From Gandjariella thermophila (GTDB lineage: Bacteria > Actinomycetota > Actinomycetes > Mycobacteriales > Pseudonocardiaceae): a stretch of 43,719 nucleotides of DNA. The DNA lies in contig NZ_BJFL01000035.1 of NCBI RefSeq assembly GCF_005405885.1, positions 1 through 43,719 on the forward strand, in the 5' to 3' direction. Numbering within the stretch: position 1 is the first letter of the stretch; every line of letters begins with the position of its first letter. Under the pieces are notes generated by a model. That model did not search any database, was not told the origin of the DNA, and saw only the letters and a list, made by a program, of their open reading frames with translations. Position numbers and translations under genes: made by a program. This document shows, piece after piece, positions 1 through 8,170 of this stretch.

Positions 1-174
1 GCGGCCACTCCGCCCGAACCCACGGCCACGGAACTGGAATCCAACCGGATCGCCGGCAACCTGGGATGCTTCGGAAACACCGTCAACGGTGTCGTGGTGG
101 CCAACAACCCGACCAACGACGGTAAACCGAACATCGTCGTGGGTACCCGCAGTGGGCAGTGCGTGGGCCTGTAG
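1..174 (+). CDS. C-terminal end of a probable secreted protein (partial)
   Basis: An open frame enters from the left edge and ends at TAG (172-174), giving the last 57 residues. The tail is rich in Asn, Gly, Thr and Val and contains two Cys about 32 residues apart (NLGCFGN and GQCVGL at the very end), which could form a disulfide. A Pro/Thr/Glu-rich start (AATPPEPTATE) followed by a small beta-rich, Cys-paired module is common in exported actinobacterial proteins. I do not recognise the family, and the signal peptide, if any, lies outside the window. Confidence 0.6.
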   Translation, partial: AATPPEPTATELESNRIAGNLGCFGNTVNGVVVANNPTNDGKPNIVVGTRSGQCVGL

Positions 175-279
175 CTGAGGCCATTCACGCCAACTGACCA
201 TGTCCTGCTGCCGGTCTCCGGTGGCCAGGTGTACAGGTCGCACCTCGGTCACCGGAGACCGGCACGTCCGTCAGTCCGC

Positions 280-1074
280 TCACCCCTTCGCATCGGTCGT
301 CCAGTCCGGAGGGCGCAGCGGGGCGAAGGACGGTGCGCGGCGCTCCCGCACCGCCCGCACCGCCTCGGCGAAGTCGGGCCGGTGGAACGACTCGAGCATC
401 AGCGCCACCGACTCCTCGGCGGCCTCCGCCGCGGTCTGCCGGAGGCTGGCCCACACCTGCCGCTTCATCACCGCCATCGAGGTGGGCGAGCAGGCGGTGG
501 CCAGTTGCCTGGCGTAGTCCACGGCCATCCCGACCACCTCGCCGGCCGGAGCGACGTGCTGCGCCAGCCCCATCCGCACCGCCTCGGCCGCGCCCACCTT
601 CCGCGCGGACAGCAACATGTCCAGGGCGTTCGCCGCACCCACCAGGTGGGACAGCAGCCACGCCGAGCCGGTCTCCGCGATCAGCCCGAGCCGGCTGAAG
701 GCGGTGCACAGCACGGCGTGGTCGGCCAGGAAGCGGACGTCCGCGTGCAGCGCGTGCACCAGACCCAGCCCGGCCGCGCTGCCGTTGACCGCGGCGATGA
801 TCGGGGTTTTCAGGGTCAGCGGGAAGTGCGGCGGGTAGCCGAGGCCGTCGACGAGTTCCCGCTGGGTCTCCGGCTCGCGCAGCGCGTCGAGCAGCGCGGG
901 ATCGGCGCCGGCGCAGAAGGTGCGGCCCGCCCCGGTGACCACCACCGCCCGAACCTCGGCGCTCGCCTCGGCGTCGGCCAGCGCGTCGTAGTACGCGCGA
1001 TACATCGCCAGGTCCATCGCGTTGCGGCGCTCCGGCCTGGTGAAGGTGATCAGCCGCAGCTCCTGATGCCTGCG
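280..1074 (-). CDS. Enoyl-CoA hydratase/isomerase family protein, 5' end lacking a normal start
   Basis: The crotonase fold is clear: FCAGAD and NGSAAGLGL form the oxyanion-hole segments, and the F-rLGLIAETG segment carries the usual catalytic Glu. It would hydrate or isomerise an acyl-CoA. The first ATG in frame is at 1017, but the family-typical opening (ITFTRPERRNAM) is encoded just upstream. The frame stays open to codon 1074 with no ATG, GTG or TTG and is closed by TGA at 1077-1075; only CTG codons (1059, 1053) are available. Starting at 1017 would remove the first beta strand. Either a rare CTG start is used or the 5' end has been damaged. It is convergent with nothing and lies back to back with the KAS III-like gene. 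Confidence 0.8.
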   Translation of the reverse strand, partial: RRHQELRLITFTRPERRNAMDLAMYRAYYDALADAEASAEVRAVVVTGAGRTFCAGADPALLDALREPETQRELVDGLGYPPHFPLTLKTPIIAAVNGSAAGLGLVHALHADVRFLADHAVLCTAFSRLGLIAETGSAWLLSHLVGAANALDMLLSARKVGAAEAVRMGLAQHVAPAGEVVGMAVDYARQLATACSPTSMAVMKRQVWASLRQTAAEAAEESVALMLESFHRPDFAEAVRAVRERRAPSFAPLRPPDWTTDAKG

Positions 1075-1357
1075 TCAAACCGCGGCAGCCGACTCGACCA
1101 CGTCGCGCGGCATGTTTCTGCGGGCGTTCGCGTCATGCGGCAGCCCGTGCGGTTGTCCGGTGTGTCGCCGCACCGGCCGCTCGCACGGGCCTGGCGGCCT
1201 GTGGTCGCTGGGCCGGTTCCGCATGACGCTCACGGAGCCGCCAGGCCCCGCGATCACGGCGGCAGGGCGCCGTGCCGCAGGACGTGACCCGCGCGCATCC
1301 GGTGCGCCCTGGCGATGCGATCCCGGTCGCGCGCGAACTCGCGGAAAGGAAGGCAAC

Positions 1358-2390
1358 GTGAAGCTGCGAGCACAGGTCGGTCTGGTCGCACCGACCGCAT
1401 GGCTGCCGGAGACCACGGTGGGCGTCGCGGAGGCCGTGGCCACCGGCCGAATCGACCAGGACACGGCGGACGAACTGGGCTACGCCGCGCTGCCCGAGGA
1501 ACGCCGGCTGGCCGCACCGGAGATGGCGGTGCGGGCCGCGCGCGCCGCGCTGGCGGCCGGCCGCGTGCCGCCGGGCGAGGTGGGCATCCTGCTGCACGCC
1601 TGGATCTACCACCAGGGCCACGACCTGTGGTCCCCGCCGCACTACCTGGCCAGCGAACTCGGCCTGCCGGCCGCGCTGCCGATCGGCGTGCAGCAGATCT
1701 GCAACGGCGGGGCGGCCGCCCTGGAACTCGCGGTGGCCCGGCTGTTCACCGAACCCTCCCTGGGCCATGCCCTGGTCACGACGGCGGACCGGTTCGCCGA
1801 GCCCGGCTTCGACCGGTGGCGCGGGGACTACGGCATCGGCTACGGCGACGGCGCCACGGCGGTGCTGCTCCGGCCGCGCGACGACCGGCCGGTCGACCTG
1901 GTGTTGCACGCGATCGCCACCGAGGCCGCCGCCGAACTGGAGCGCATGCACCGGGGGAACGACCCGTTCAGCCCGGCGCCCCGCTGGCACAGTGACCACG
2001 TGGACATGCGCCGGACCAAGAAGGCTTTCCTGGCCGAGCGGCATGGAGCCGTTCGCCAAGGCCAGCCGGGAGAAGATCCACGCGGTGCTGCTGGCCGGCC
2101 TGCGGGACGCCGACCTGCGTCCCGGCGATCGGCGGCTGCGCTACGTGCTCACCCCCCGGCTGGGCCGGAAGGTGCTGCGGGACGCCTACCTGCCGGCGAT
2201 CGCCGAGCTCACCCCGGCCGAGGTGCTGGACCTCGGCGCCGACACCGGGCACCTCGGCGCCGGCGACGCGGTGGCCAACCTCGCCGCACTCCATGAGGAC
2301 CGGCTGCTGCGCCCCGGCGAGTACGCGCTCGTGCTCAACGCCGGCGCCGGGTTCACCTGGTCCTGCCTGGTGGTCGGCGCCGGCGACTGA
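1358..2390 (+). pseudogene. KAS III-like (CerJ/DpsC-type) acyltransferase, frameshifted
   Basis: GTG at 1358 follows the ribosome-binding site GGAAAGGA. The first frame reads as a ketoacyl-synthase III fold with nucleophile Cys115 in QICNGGAAALELA. Near 2039-2042 the homology jumps one frame: before it reads AFLAE, after it MEPFAKASREKI and on to the typical C-terminal GAGFTWSCLVV. Total length is 3 x 344 + 1, so one inserted base in CGGC explains the shift. The late TGHLGAGD motif supplies a His as in CerJ-like enzymes, which transfer acyl groups to O or to carrier proteins rather than start fatty acid synthesis. If the shift is real the gene is inactive; if it is a sequencing error, the product is an intact protein of about 343 residues. 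Confidence 0.75.
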
Positions 2391-2414
2391 AGCTCGGTGA
2401 GAACCGTCGTGGCA

Positions 2415-2464
2415 CCGTCCGTTCCGGACGGACCGTGGCGGCCCCGGGGAGCATCGGGGCCGCC
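2415..2464. terminator. Two tandem hairpins between convergent genes
   Basis: A 7-bp stem with a 3-nt loop (CCGTCCG ... CGGACGG, 2415-2431) is followed by a 9-bp stem (GGCGGCCCC ... GGGGCCGCC, 2437-2464). They lie between the end of the KAS III-like gene (+) and the end of the aldo/keto reductase (-). There is no U tract, as is usual in high-GC actinobacteria. A bidirectional terminator is the simplest reading. Confidence 0.6.
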
Positions 2465-2475
2465 ATTGGCTCCGA

Positions 2476-3513
2476 TCAGGACGGTGCCGGCTCGACCTCG
2501 GCCCTGGCCGCGTTGGACATCTCCTGGTGCCAGTACGGGTAGGGCAGCGCCGGCCGGCTGACCGCGTCCAGCGCCGCATGCTCCTCGCCGGACAGCGACC
2601 AGGTCGTGGCCTCCAGGTTGTCGTCGAGTTGCGCCACGCTGCGCGCGCCGAGGATCACCGAGGTGATCCCCGGCCGGTCGAGCAACCAGCGCAGGGCCAC
2701 CTGAGCCGGGGTCACGCCGCGCTCGGCGGCGATCTTGCGGAGCAGGTCGACCACGTCGAAGGCGCGGTCCGGGTCGGTCGGCTCGAAGTAGCCGACCGAG
2801 CGGCGGGTGCCGGCCGGTGGCCGCTCGCCGCGGTTCTGGTGACCGCTGAGCAGCCCACCGGCCAGCGGGCTCCAGCAGGTGACGCCGATGCCCTCGGCCT
2901 GCGCCATCGGGATCAGTTCCCACTCGACCTCGCGGCTGAGCAGGTTGTACTGGATCTGATGCGAGACGAACCGCTCCAGCAGCCACCGCTCGCTCACGCA
3001 CAGCGCCCGGGTCAGCTGCCACGCGGTCAGGTTGGACGCGCCGAGGTAGCGGACCTTGCCGGACCGCACCAGGTCGTCCAGCGCGCGCAGGGTTTCCTCC
3101 CACGGCGTGCGGCCGTCCCATCCGTGCACGTAGTACAGGTCGATGTGGTCCGAGCCGAGCCGGCGGAGGCTGGCCTCCGCCGACCGCACGATGTGGTGCC
3201 GGGACAGCCCCTCGTCGTTGGGACCGCCGGAGCCGTCCGGCATCCGCCACCGCACCTTGGTGGCCACGATCGCCTCGTCCCGGCGCCGGCCGAGCGCGCA
3301 GCCGAGGACCTCCTCCGACTGGCCGGCCGAGTACATGTCGGCGGTGTCGAAGAAGTTGATCCCCGCGTCCAGGCAGCGCAGCACGATCTGCCGCGCCTCG
3401 TCCACCCCCAGGTGACCCATGTGCTGGAACCCGTGCCGGCCGCCGAAGGTCATCGTGCCGAAGCCGAGTTCGGAGATCCGCAGCCCGCTGCGACCCAGGT
3501 ACCGCGTCCGCAT
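2476..3513 (-). CDS. Aldo/keto reductase
   Basis: The 345-residue protein has the AKR TIM-barrel signature: opening MRTRYLGRSGLRIS-LGFG, DTADMYSAG with the catalytic Asp and Tyr, ATKVRW with the catalytic Lys, and YYVHGWDG with the catalytic His. The C-terminal GARSVAQLDDNL segment is the usual NADPH-phosphate-binding region. It would reduce an aldehyde or ketone with NADPH; the substrate is unknown. ATG at 3513 is preceded by GAGGGAGG and lies only 17 bases after the stop of the MFS transporter, so the two are almost certainly co-transcribed. The export and reduction pair suggests detoxification or tailoring of a small molecule. Confidence 0.93.
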   Translation of the reverse strand: MRTRYLGRSGLRISELGFGTMTFGGRHGFQHMGHLGVDEARQIVLRCLDAGINFFDTADMYSAGQSEEVLGCALGRRRDEAIVATKVRWRMPDGSGGPNDEGLSRHHIVRSAEASLRRLGSDHIDLYYVHGWDGRTPWEETLRALDDLVRSGKVRYLGASNLTAWQLTRALCVSERWLLERFVSHQIQYNLLSREVEWELIPMAQAEGIGVTCWSPLAGGLLSGHQNRGERPPAGTRRSVGYFEPTDPDRAFDVVDLLRKIAAERGVTPAQVALRWLLDRPGITSVILGARSVAQLDDNLEATTWSLSGEEHAALDAVSRPALPYPYWHQEMSNAARAEVEPAPS

Positions 3514-3530
3514 CGTGGTCGCCTCCCTCG

Positions 3531-4904
3531 TCACCGCGCCGCCGGCGACGCCTCCGCCGGCTCCGCCGCGACCGGCGCGCTGCGCTGCCGGAGGAACAGC
3601 ACGGCGATCACCACGCCGGCCAGCAGCACCGCGGCGTCCACCAGCAGGCCGGCGTGCACGCCGCCGAGGATGGAGCCGGCCGCCGTGCCGGTCGCGCCGA
3701 GCGCGGCGATCCGTGCGGCGGCGACCGTGCTCAGCACCGGGGTGCCGACCGTGAGGCCGACCTGCTGCGCCGTGTAGGCCAACCCGGTTGCCAGACCCTG
3801 CTCCTCGTTGGGCAGCCCGGACGTGGCGGTGATCATGTAGCCGACCACGGCGAGCAGGTGACCGAACCCGGCCGCGGCGGTCGCGACGAGGAACAGCGCC
3901 AGCCCGCTGTCCAGGCCGAGCAGGAACAGCGCGCCGGTGGACACCGCCTGCAGCAGCAGGCCGAACACCAGCGTGCGCGGCACGCCCAGCCGGCCCACGA
4001 TCTTCGCGGCGAACGCGCCGCCGGTCACCGCGGCCACGCCGAGCGCGGCGAAGCAGAAGCCGGTGGCCAGCGGGCTGAACCCGCGCACCCGCTGCAGGTA
4101 CAGGGTCAGCAGGAACACCATCGCGGTCATCATCGAGAAGGTGATCAAACCGGTGAGGTTGCCCCAGCTCACCGTGCGGCGGCGCAGCACCCGCAGGTCC
4201 ACCAGCGGCGCCGCCGCCCGCGACTCGATCAGCAGGAACGCGGCCAGCAGCAGCACGCCGGCGGCCAGGATCAGCAGCATGGTCGGGCTGCCCCAGCCGA
4301 GGCGCTCGGCGGAGGTGACGCCGTAGATGATGGCCAGCAGCCCGCCGGTGACCGCGACCGCGCCCGGCACGTCCAGCCGCGGCGCCTGCGCGTTGCGGCT
4401 CTCCTTGATCAGCAGCGGCGCGGCGATCACCGCGGCGACACCCAGCGGCACGTTGATGAACAGGGTGAACCGCCAGTTCAGCGCCTGGGTGATGACGCCG
4501 CCGAGCACGACGCCGCACAGGAAGCCGAAGGACAGCAGGGCCCCGTTGATGCCCAGCGCGCGGTCCCGCTGCGGCCCCTCCTCGAACGACGTGGTCAGCA
4601 GCGACATGGCGGCCGGGGTCAGCATCGCGCCGGCGAAACCCTGCAGCGCCCGACCGACCAGCAGCATCCACGGCGCGGTGGCCAGCCCCGCGAACAGCGA
4701 CGCCGCGGTGAACAGCGCCATGCCGGCGATGAACCACCTGCGCCGCCCGTACAGGTCGGCGGTGCGGCCGAACAGCAGCAGGAAACCGCCGGACGGCAGC
4801 GCGAACGCGGTCACCACCCACTGCAGGTCGTTCAGCGCGAAGCCGAGATCCTTACCGATCACCGGCAGGGACACGCTGAGGATGGAGAAGTCGAGGGCGA
4901 GCAT
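3531..4904 (-). CDS. DHA2-type MFS drug/metabolite exporter
   Basis: A very hydrophobic 457-residue protein with many membrane spans. It carries the MFS motif A region (FGRTADLYGRRR) and motif C-like GALLSFGFLCGVVLGG, as in 14-span proton-driven exporters (EmrB/QacA type). The first ATG (4904) starts in the middle of the first membrane helix. In-frame upstream codons encode QWLIIILLCGAQF, the usual first half of that helix, back to CTG at 4955, just after a TGA. A CTG start at 4955 therefore gives a more complete protein. It is divergent from the MmyB-type regulator, its likely controller, and upstream of the aldo/keto reductase. Confidence 0.92.
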   Translation of the reverse strand: MLALDFSILSVSLPVIGKDLGFALNDLQWVVTAFALPSGGFLLLFGRTADLYGRRRWFIAGMALFTAASLFAGLATAPWMLLVGRALQGFAGAMLTPAAMSLLTTSFEEGPQRDRALGINGALLSFGFLCGVVLGGVITQALNWRFTLFINVPLGVAAVIAAPLLIKESRNAQAPRLDVPGAVAVTGGLLAIIYGVTSAERLGWGSPTMLLILAAGVLLLAAFLLIESRAAAPLVDLRVLRRRTVSWGNLTGLITFSMMTAMVFLLTLYLQRVRGFSPLATGFCFAALGVAAVTGGAFAAKIVGRLGVPRTLVFGLLLQAVSTGALFLLGLDSGLALFLVATAAAGFGHLLAVVGYMITATSGLPNEEQGLATGLAYTAQQVGLTVGTPVLSTVAAARIAALGATGTAAGSILGGVHAGLLVDAAVLLAGVVIAVLFLRQRSAPVAAEPAEASPAAR

Positions 4905-5037
4905 GAACTGCGCGCCACACAGCAGGATGATGATCAGCCACTGCCGGGTGGTCAGTCAACCCACCACGGCCGGCGGTGCACTCGTTGTCATGCAACACAA
5001 TCTGGGCGAACCGCCGGTGCGGTGGGGAGACGGTGCC

Positions 5038-5052
5038 TATGCTGGTGGTGTG
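5038..5052 (+). promoter_or_regulatory. Probable -10 box and leaderless GTG start
   Basis: TATGCT at 5038-5043 lies 6 bases before the GTG start at 5050. That spacing fits a transcript beginning at, or very near, the start codon. No Shine-Dalgarno sequence precedes the GTG. The intergenic region (about 4956-5049) must also hold the divergent MFS promoter; GTTG-TCATG-CAAC around 4984-4996 is a small inverted repeat that could be part of an operator. Confidence 0.4.
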
Positions 5053-5934
5053 ACCACCAGCCACGGCACGTCCGCCGCGCAGCGCATCCGGTTGCGTGAC
5101 GAACTGCGGCACTTCCTGCAGACCCGGCGGGCACGCCTCACCCCGGAGGAGGTCGGCCTGCCCAGCGGCGGCCGGCGGCGCACCCCGGGGCTGCGCCGCG
5201 AGGAGGTGGCCGTGCTGGCCGGTGTCGGCGCGTCCTGGTACACGTGGCTGGAACAGGGCCGGGACATCAAGGTGTCGGACAGCGTGCTGGACGCGGTGAG
5301 CCGGGCGTTGCGGCTGGACGAGCACGAGCGCGCCTACCTCTACCGGCTGGCCGGGGTGAGCCCGCCGCAGCCCTCGGCCGTCGCCGAGGCGGAGGTCACC
5401 CCGGAACTGGAGCGGCTGGTGGACGGCTGGCTGCCCAACCCGGCCTACGTCATCGGCAAGCACTGGAACGTGCTGGTGATGAACCAGGCCGCGCGGGCGG
5501 CCTTCGGGTTCACCTCGGCCGACCGGAACTGCCTGGTGTCCTTCTTCACCAACGAGAAGTACCGCGCGCGCTTCCGGTACTGGGAGGAGACCGCGCCCAC
5601 CCTGGTGGCGGAGTTCCGGCGGGACGCCGCCCGGTACCCGGACGACCCCGAATTCCACCTGCTGGCCGACGAGTTGCGCTCGCGCAGCACCGAGTTCGCC
5701 GCGCTGTGGGCACGGCACGACGTGCGGAGCGAGGCGCGCGGCACCAAGGCGATCGAGCACCCCACGGTCGGCTGCCTGGTGTTCGAGCACGCCACGCTGC
5801 ACCTGCCGGACAGCCCGCACACCCGGCTGATCCTGCACACCCCGCTCGCCGGCACCGACACCCGGGCGAAGCTGGAGCGGCTGGTCGAGCGGGAGGCGCG
5901 GCGAAACGCGATCTCCCTGGTCGAGGCCGGCTGA
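5050..5934 (+). CDS. Helix-turn-helix regulator with MmyB-like ligand-binding domain
   Basis: The 294-residue protein begins with an XRE-type DNA-binding domain (LRDELRHFLQTRRARLTPEEVGLP-GGRRRTPGLRREEVAVLAGVGASWYTWLEQGRD, roughly residues 15-75). It continues with the MmyB ligand-binding fold (AYVIGKHWNVLVMNQAARAAF ... LHTPLAGTDTRAKLERL). Members bind fatty-acid-like or other small ligands and usually control an adjacent exporter or oxidoreductase. The gene is divergent from the DHA2 exporter, so local control of export plus the aldo/keto reductase is likely. GTG at 5050 is chosen because it immediately precedes the conserved domain and follows a good -10 box. Confidence 0.92.
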   Translation: MTTSHGTSAAQRIRLRDELRHFLQTRRARLTPEEVGLPSGGRRRTPGLRREEVAVLAGVGASWYTWLEQGRDIKVSDSVLDAVSRALRLDEHERAYLYRLAGVSPPQPSAVAEAEVTPELERLVDGWLPNPAYVIGKHWNVLVMNQAARAAFGFTSADRNCLVSFFTNEKYRARFRYWEETAPTLVAEFRRDAARYPDDPEFHLLADELRSRSTEFAALWARHDVRSEARGTKAIEHPTVGCLVFEHATLHLPDSPHTRLILHTPLAGTDTRAKLERLVEREARRNAISLVEAG

Positions 5935-6002
5935 GCGACGCCCTTCCTGCCATCTCGGGCGGAAACACGCCCCCGCACCGGGATCTTCCGTACACTGCGT
6001 TC

Positions 6003-6046
6003 TGACAGAGCCCTGTCGCTCGCCCCTCGGATGACAGGGCCCTGCC
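6003..6046. repeat. Direct repeat upstream of the cupin gene
   Basis: TGACAGAGCCCTGTC (6003-6017) and TGACAGGGCCCTGCC (6032-6046) match at 12 of 15 positions and start 29 bases apart. They sit between a possible -10 box (TACACT, 5991-5996) and the cupin ATG at 6069. This is a plausible repressor site in the 5' leader. Each copy is itself partly palindromic. Confidence 0.4.
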
Positions 6047-6068
6047 ACTTCACTGGGGACGGAGGATC

Positions 6069-6545
6069 ATGAGCAGCCTGCGCAAGATCTTCGTTGCCGT
6101 GCTGAGCGGCGCCACCATTCTTTCCCTGTCCGGGGTCGGCCAGGCGGAGCCGGCCGGACGGGCACCGAAGCCGCCGGTGAGCAGCGAGACCCTCGCCCAG
6201 GGCACCACCTCGGCGCCGTTCACCATCACCGCCGAGACGGACCGGACGATGTGGTACCGCAGGGCCGTCCTGCGGCCGGGTGCCACGACCGGCTGGCACT
6301 ACCACGTCGGCGAGGAGATCGCGGTGGTGAAGAGCGGGGTGCTCACCCGGTTCGACGCCACGTGCACGGCGAAGGTGTACCGCGCGGGCGACGCGCTCGT
6401 GGAGCCGGTCGGACCGGACACCGTGCACATCGGCGCGAACCTCGGCACCGAACCGGTCGAACTGTACGTCGTCGACGTGCTGCCCACCGACGCCACCGCA
6501 CCCACCGTGCCGGTGCCCGACCCGGGCTGCCCGCTCCCGCGCTGA
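6069..6545 (+). CDS. Secreted cupin-domain protein
   Basis: A 158-residue protein with a classical signal peptide (residues 1 to about 26, MSSLRKIFVAVLSGATILSLSGVGQA). The rest is a single cupin barrel: motif 1 is GWHYHVGEEIAVVKSG, with two His and a Glu as metal ligands, and motif 2 lies around GPDTVHIGANLG. Two Cys (TCTAK and PGCPLPR) may pair. Exported single-domain cupins of this size have poorly known functions; metal binding or small-molecule isomerisation are options. It has its own promoter region with a direct repeat and ends at a strong hairpin. Confidence 0.88.
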   Translation: MSSLRKIFVAVLSGATILSLSGVGQAEPAGRAPKPPVSSETLAQGTTSAPFTITAETDRTMWYRRAVLRPGATTGWHYHVGEEIAVVKSGVLTRFDATCTAKVYRAGDALVEPVGPDTVHIGANLGTEPVELYVVDVLPTDATAPTVPVPDPGCPLPR

Positions 6546-6553
6546 CCGATCCG

Positions 6554-6584
6554 CGCCCGGGGCCGGGTGACCGGTCCCCGGGCG
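6554..6584. terminator. Bidirectional terminator hairpin
   Basis: A 9-bp GC stem (CGCCCGGGG paired with CCCCGGGCG) and a 13-base loop lie between the convergent cupin and marR genes. A short T-rich stretch (CTTTCCTT) follows on the + side. Confidence 0.65.
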
Positions 6585-6596
6585 GGCGGTCTTTCC

Positions 6597-7088
6597 TTAT
6601 GCCTCATCGCTGCCCAGCACGGCGATCGCCCGCTCCAGGTAACCGCGGAACCGGGACAGTTCGGCCTCGCTGAACTCGGCGGCGAACCTGCCCTCAACCC
6701 GCAGCGCCGCCCGGTCGGCCTTGCGCAGCAGCGCGCGGCCGGCCCTGGTAACCCTGGCCACCAGCACCTTCTGGTGCAGCGTGGACTGCCTGCGCTCGAT
6801 CAGGCCCTTGCCCTCCAGGTTGGCCAGCACGGTCGCCATGGTCTGCGGGGTCACCAGGCAGTCGCGGGCAAGCTGGGCGGCGGACATGCCGTCCGAATGC
6901 GACAGCCGCAGCAGCGCCGCGTACTGCGGCACGGTCAGATCGAACTCGCGCAGCGCCTGGGTTTTCCGCGCGATCAGCGCCTGCTCGGCCCGCTTGACCA
7001 GGTGCCCGAGCCGGTCCGCGCCGACCGGCTCGGGCGAGGTGGCACCAGGGGGCCCGGACGCGCTCGCCGCCGCTCTCGGTTTGGCCAT
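6597..7088 (-). CDS. MarR-family transcriptional regulator
   Basis: The 163-residue protein has the winged-helix MarR core: LTVPQYAALLRLSHSDGMSAAQLARDCLVTPQTMATVLANLEGKGLIER holds the DNA-binding helices, and RVTRAGRALLRKAD leads into the dimerisation helix. The ATG at 7088 has the ribosome-binding site GGAGG. A 14-bp palindrome (7102-7115) just upstream of that site could be its own operator. The Ala/Pro-rich first 25 residues are not part of the fold. It heads leftwards, away from the hotdog-fold genes, which end about 140 bp upstream on the same strand; it may regulate them or the cluster exporter. Confidence 0.92.
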   Translation of the reverse strand: MAKPRAAASASGPPGATSPEPVGADRLGHLVKRAEQALIARKTQALREFDLTVPQYAALLRLSHSDGMSAAQLARDCLVTPQTMATVLANLEGKGLIERRQSTLHQKVLVARVTRAGRALLRKADRAALRVEGRFAAEFSEAELSRFRGYLERAIAVLGSDEA

Positions 7089-7101
7089 GACTCGCCTCCG
7101 A

Positions 7102-7115
7102 CCGGACCAGTCCGG
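7102..7115. promoter_or_regulatory. Palindrome upstream of marR
   Basis: CCGGACCAGTCCGG is a perfect 6-2-6 inverted repeat ending 14 bases upstream of the marR start codon. MarR proteins bind such palindromes and often repress themselves. It could also simply be a small hairpin in the leader. Confidence 0.35.
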
Positions 7116-7231
7116 ACCGCGCGTTCGTCGCAGTCCCCGTCGAAGAAGTGTACGACGTCCGCCTTCCGGCAGGAGCGCACCGTGTGACAGGGTTCGAAGT
7201 GCCCCGACCGAGACGAAGGTTGGCCGTGACC

Positions 7232-7708
7232 TCAGGGGGAGGCGACCACCTCCGCACCGTGGTAGAGCACGTGGCTGTGCGCCGTGCAGGCCGGTCGCCG
7301 CTGGCCCTCGACCTCCACGGTGACGCCGATGACGGCCTCGACGTAACCGCGCAGGCCCGGGGTGGCCGAGACCAGGTCCGCCGCCGCGCGGACCAGGGAA
7401 CCAGCCGGCACCGGCCCGCGGAAGCGCACCGCGTCCAGCCCCTTGTTGAGCGCCATGTCCACCCCGTCCACCCGGAAGATCTCGTCCAGCATCGGGGTGA
7501 GCAGCGCCAGCACCAGGTAGCCGTGCGCGATGGTGCCGCCGAACGGGCCGGCGGCCGCCCGCCGGGGGTCCACGTGGATCCACTGGTCGTCGCCGGTCAG
7601 CTCGGCGAACCGGTCGATCTGCGCCTGCGCCACGGGGCGCCACGCGCTGACCCCCAGCCGCTGTCCCGCCGCGCCCGGCAACTCGGTCGGGCCGGCGAAC
7701 ACCCTCAC
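7232..7708 (-). CDS. MaoC-like hotdog dehydratase
   Basis: A 158-residue single-hotdog protein with the R-specific hydratase motif: RFAELTGDDQWIHVDPRRA supplies the catalytic Asp and His, and FGGTIAHGYLVLAL is the following conserved helix. Such enzymes hydrate or dehydrate enoyl-thioesters (CoA or ACP bound). The GTG start (7708) overlaps the stop of the upstream thioesterase in GTGA, implying translational coupling. In this cluster it would be the dehydratase partner of the ketoreductases and ketosynthases. Confidence 0.9.
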   Translation of the reverse strand: MRVFAGPTELPGAAGQRLGVSAWRPVAQAQIDRFAELTGDDQWIHVDPRRAAAGPFGGTIAHGYLVLALLTPMLDEIFRVDGVDMALNKGLDAVRFRGPVPAGSLVRAAADLVSATPGLRGYVEAVIGVTVEVEGQRRPACTAHSHVLYHGAEVVASP

Positions 7709-8136
7709 CGGACGGCCCTGACCAGCTTGCGGCGCACCGCGCAGGTGAGCCGGGCGGTGCAGGTGCGGCGGCCCTGCTCGTCACTGATGACGATCTCGTA
7801 CGAGGCGGTGGCCGCGCCCCGGTGCAGCGGCGTGCACACGCCGGTCACCAGGCCGTGCCGCGCGGCCAGATGGTGCGTGCAGGACAGGTCCAGCCCCACG
7901 GCGAAGCCGTCCGGTTGGACGTTGAGCATCGCCGCCACCGAGCCGAGCGTCTCGGCCAGTACCGCGTTGGCGCCGCCGTGCAGCAGCCCGATCGGCTGCC
8001 GGTTGCCGGCCACCGGCATGGTGCCGACCACCAGATCCGGCTCGCAGGTCACCAGTTCGATACCCATCCGGGAGACGAGCTGCTCCGCGGCGTAACCGGG
8101 CAGCACCTCGTACGGTCCCAACATCATCGAGGTCAC
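7705..8136 (-). CDS. PaaI/YbdB-type hotdog thioesterase
   Basis: The 143-residue protein has the hallmark of this thioesterase family, IGLLHGGANAVLAETLGSVA, where the HGG segment and the following acid form the active site. ALDLSCTHHLA-like (GLDLSCTHHLAARHG) and the C-terminal TCTARLTCAVR strand complete the hotdog. It would release or proof-read acyl-CoA or acyl-carrier thioesters. It is the first gene of a two-gene operon with the MaoC-like dehydratase (4-bp overlap). The start at 8136 (ATG or the nearby second Met) is reasonable; the SARP gene ends about 35 bases upstream on the same strand. Confidence 0.9.
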   Translation of the reverse strand: MTSMMLGPYEVLPGYAAEQLVSRMGIELVTCEPDLVVGTMPVAGNRQPIGLLHGGANAVLAETLGSVAAMLNVQPDGFAVGLDLSCTHHLAARHGLVTGVCTPLHRGAATASYEIVISDEQGRRTCTARLTCAVRRKLVRAVR

Positions 8137-8170
8137 GGAGTTTTCCGTCCAGGTCCTTGGGTGAGCGTGG

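Noticed and set aside
2527-5099. Long plus-strand frames opposite the aldo/keto reductase and MFS genes
   Set aside because: Antisense to two clear genes, with Arg/Pro/Gln-rich nonsense composition and no family motifs.
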